Below are positions 5,626 through 6,343 of a stretch of DNA of 6,343 nucleotides, piece after piece. A program made the translations under genes and the position numbers. Source of the stretch: Clostridia bacterium (GTDB lineage Bacteria; Bacillota; Clostridia; Oscillospirales; CAG-272); NCBI GenBank assembly GCA_017958845.1, contig JAGDBW010000091.1, positions 1 to 6,343 on the forward strand, given 5' to 3'. Within the stretch, counting starts at the first letter, position 1, and each line of letters begins with the position of its first letter. The notes beneath the pieces were generated by a model, which ran no database searches, had not been told where the DNA came from, and worked only from the letters and a program-made list of their open reading frames with translations.

Positions 5626-6210
5626 ATGACGACCGATCAGATCCTCGATTTTCTCGGACTCGCCGCCACCCTCAAGACCGTTTGCCGCCACTGCGACACC
5701 GCCCCCGGCCGCCGCGAGAGCGTCGCGGATCACCTCGGCCGCCTGGGCCTGTTTGCCTGGCTTGTGCGGGAGGAGTTCCCCGGGGTGGATATGCGCCACG
5801 TGCTGGACATCTGTCTTGTCCACGATCTCGGAGAGGCGATCACGGGAGATATCCCCTGTTTTGAAAAAACCCCCGCCCATGAGCAGGCAGAAGAGGAGGC
5901 GTGGACGCGGATCGCCGATCGCCTCCCCGCCGCCAAAGGCGACGAGCTGCTGCGGCTGCTCACGGAGTACCGGGACGCCGAAACACCCGAGGCACAGGTC
6001 GCCCGCGCGCTTGACAAACTGGAGGGCGTCATCGCTCACAACGAGGCGGACATCGACAGCTGGCTTCCGCATGAATACCGGCTCAACCTCACCTACGCCA
6101 CCGACGAGTGCGCGGCGTGGCCGCCGCTGGCGGAGCTGCGCCGCGCGGTCAGAGAACAAACGGAAGAAAAGATCAGGCGCGAAAGCCCCCACAACACAGC
6201 GAAAAATTGA
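5626..6210 (+). CDS. HD-domain 5'-deoxynucleotidase-like protein (YfbR/HDDC2 type)
   Basis: This 194-residue protein of the HD superfamily resembles YfbR and HDDC2, which remove phosphate from deoxynucleoside 5'-monophosphates. The metal-binding set is visible: H36 in ESVADH (31-36), H66-D67 in CLVHDLGEAITGDIP (63-77), and D130 in RALDKLEG (127-134). E70 and D75 in the HDLGE...GDI segment also match the family. The length is normal. The ATG at 5626 is chosen because AAGGAG (5613-5618) precedes it by 7 nt and the family similarity begins there. It is divergent from the dgt-like gene, another deoxynucleotide-degrading HD enzyme. The exact substrate among dNMPs is not readable from the sequence, and other small HD phosphohydrolases share the motifs. 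Confidence 0.88.
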   Translation: MTTDQILDFLGLAATLKTVCRHCDTAPGRRESVADHLGRLGLFAWLVREEFPGVDMRHVLDICLVHDLGEAITGDIPCFEKTPAHEQAEEEAWTRIADRLPAAKGDELLRLLTEYRDAETPEAQVARALDKLEGVIAHNEADIDSWLPHEYRLNLTYATDECAAWPPLAELRRAVREQTEEKIRRESPHNTAKN

Positions 6211-6275
6211 CACGCCCCCGACCCAACCGCCCCCCTTTCTGTACCGTGAGGCCTCTGCCGCGCGGCCCGTTTCGC

Positions 6276-6300
6276 CGGACCGTTCCGCCGTCCGTTTTTT
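6276..6300 (+). terminator. possible terminator of the deoxynucleotidase gene
   Basis: A 5-bp inverted repeat CGGAC/GTCCG (6276-6280 with 6290-6294, 9-nt loop) is followed directly by six Ts (6295-6300), 65 nt after the stop codon. The T-run placement is right, but the stem is short. The rest of 6211-6343 is GC-rich and shows no gene. Confidence 0.45.
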
Positions 6301-6343
6301 CATCGGGCGCAGTCGGTGTTCTCTCGCCGCGACGGCCCGCCCC

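Noticed and set aside
5380..6303. A 307-codon open frame on the minus strand, opposite the deoxynucleotidase
   Set aside because: It covers the HD gene in antisense and part of its leader. The product has low-complexity Phe-rich runs from the A-rich tract and no domain.

Overview
This 6.3 kb window comes from a GC-rich bacterial genome. It holds five complete protein genes, separated by AT- or A-rich intergenic stretches. A ferredoxin-linked indolepyruvate oxidoreductase, purine-rich Shine-Dalgarno sites and consensus-like sigma-70 promoters suggest an anaerobic Gram-positive bacterium, most likely a high-GC member of the Clostridia. That placement is inferred from gene content and style, not from a marker gene.

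Layout: (1) 117-2538, minus strand: iorA then iorB, the two subunits of indolepyruvate:ferredoxin oxidoreductase. They are driven by a textbook promoter (exact TTGACA-17-TATAAT) at 2677-2705. (2) 2539-2904: a 366-bp divergent intergenic region holding the ior promoter and leader, plus a possible rightward promoter that faces it. (3) 2905-3894, plus strand: a Gfo/Idh/MocA-family NAD(P)-dependent oxidoreductase of unknown substrate. (4) 3895-3976: a convergent gap with a strong intrinsic terminator for the gene on its right. (5) 3977-5212, minus strand: an HD-domain dGTP triphosphohydrolase-like protein. (6) 5213-5625: a 413-bp divergent region with the dgt promoter and an almost T-free, A-rich leader. 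(7) 5626-6210, plus strand: an HD-domain 5'-deoxynucleotidase-like protein (YfbR/HDDC2 type). (8) 6211-6343: a possible terminator and the window end.

The ior pair would decarboxylate aryl-pyruvates made from aromatic amino acids to aryl-acetyl-CoA, passing electrons to ferredoxin. The two divergent HD hydrolases both act on the deoxynucleotide pool, one on triphosphates and one on monophosphates, so shared control of dNTP levels is plausible. The oxidoreductase has no visible functional tie to either side.

I see no mobile element, CRISPR array, tRNA, rRNA or clear new system. The most unusual signals are in the non-coding DNA: the near T-free leader, hairpins sitting against the ribosome binding sites of both HD genes, the facing promoters, and an in-frame 20-nt repeat inside the oxidoreductase gene.
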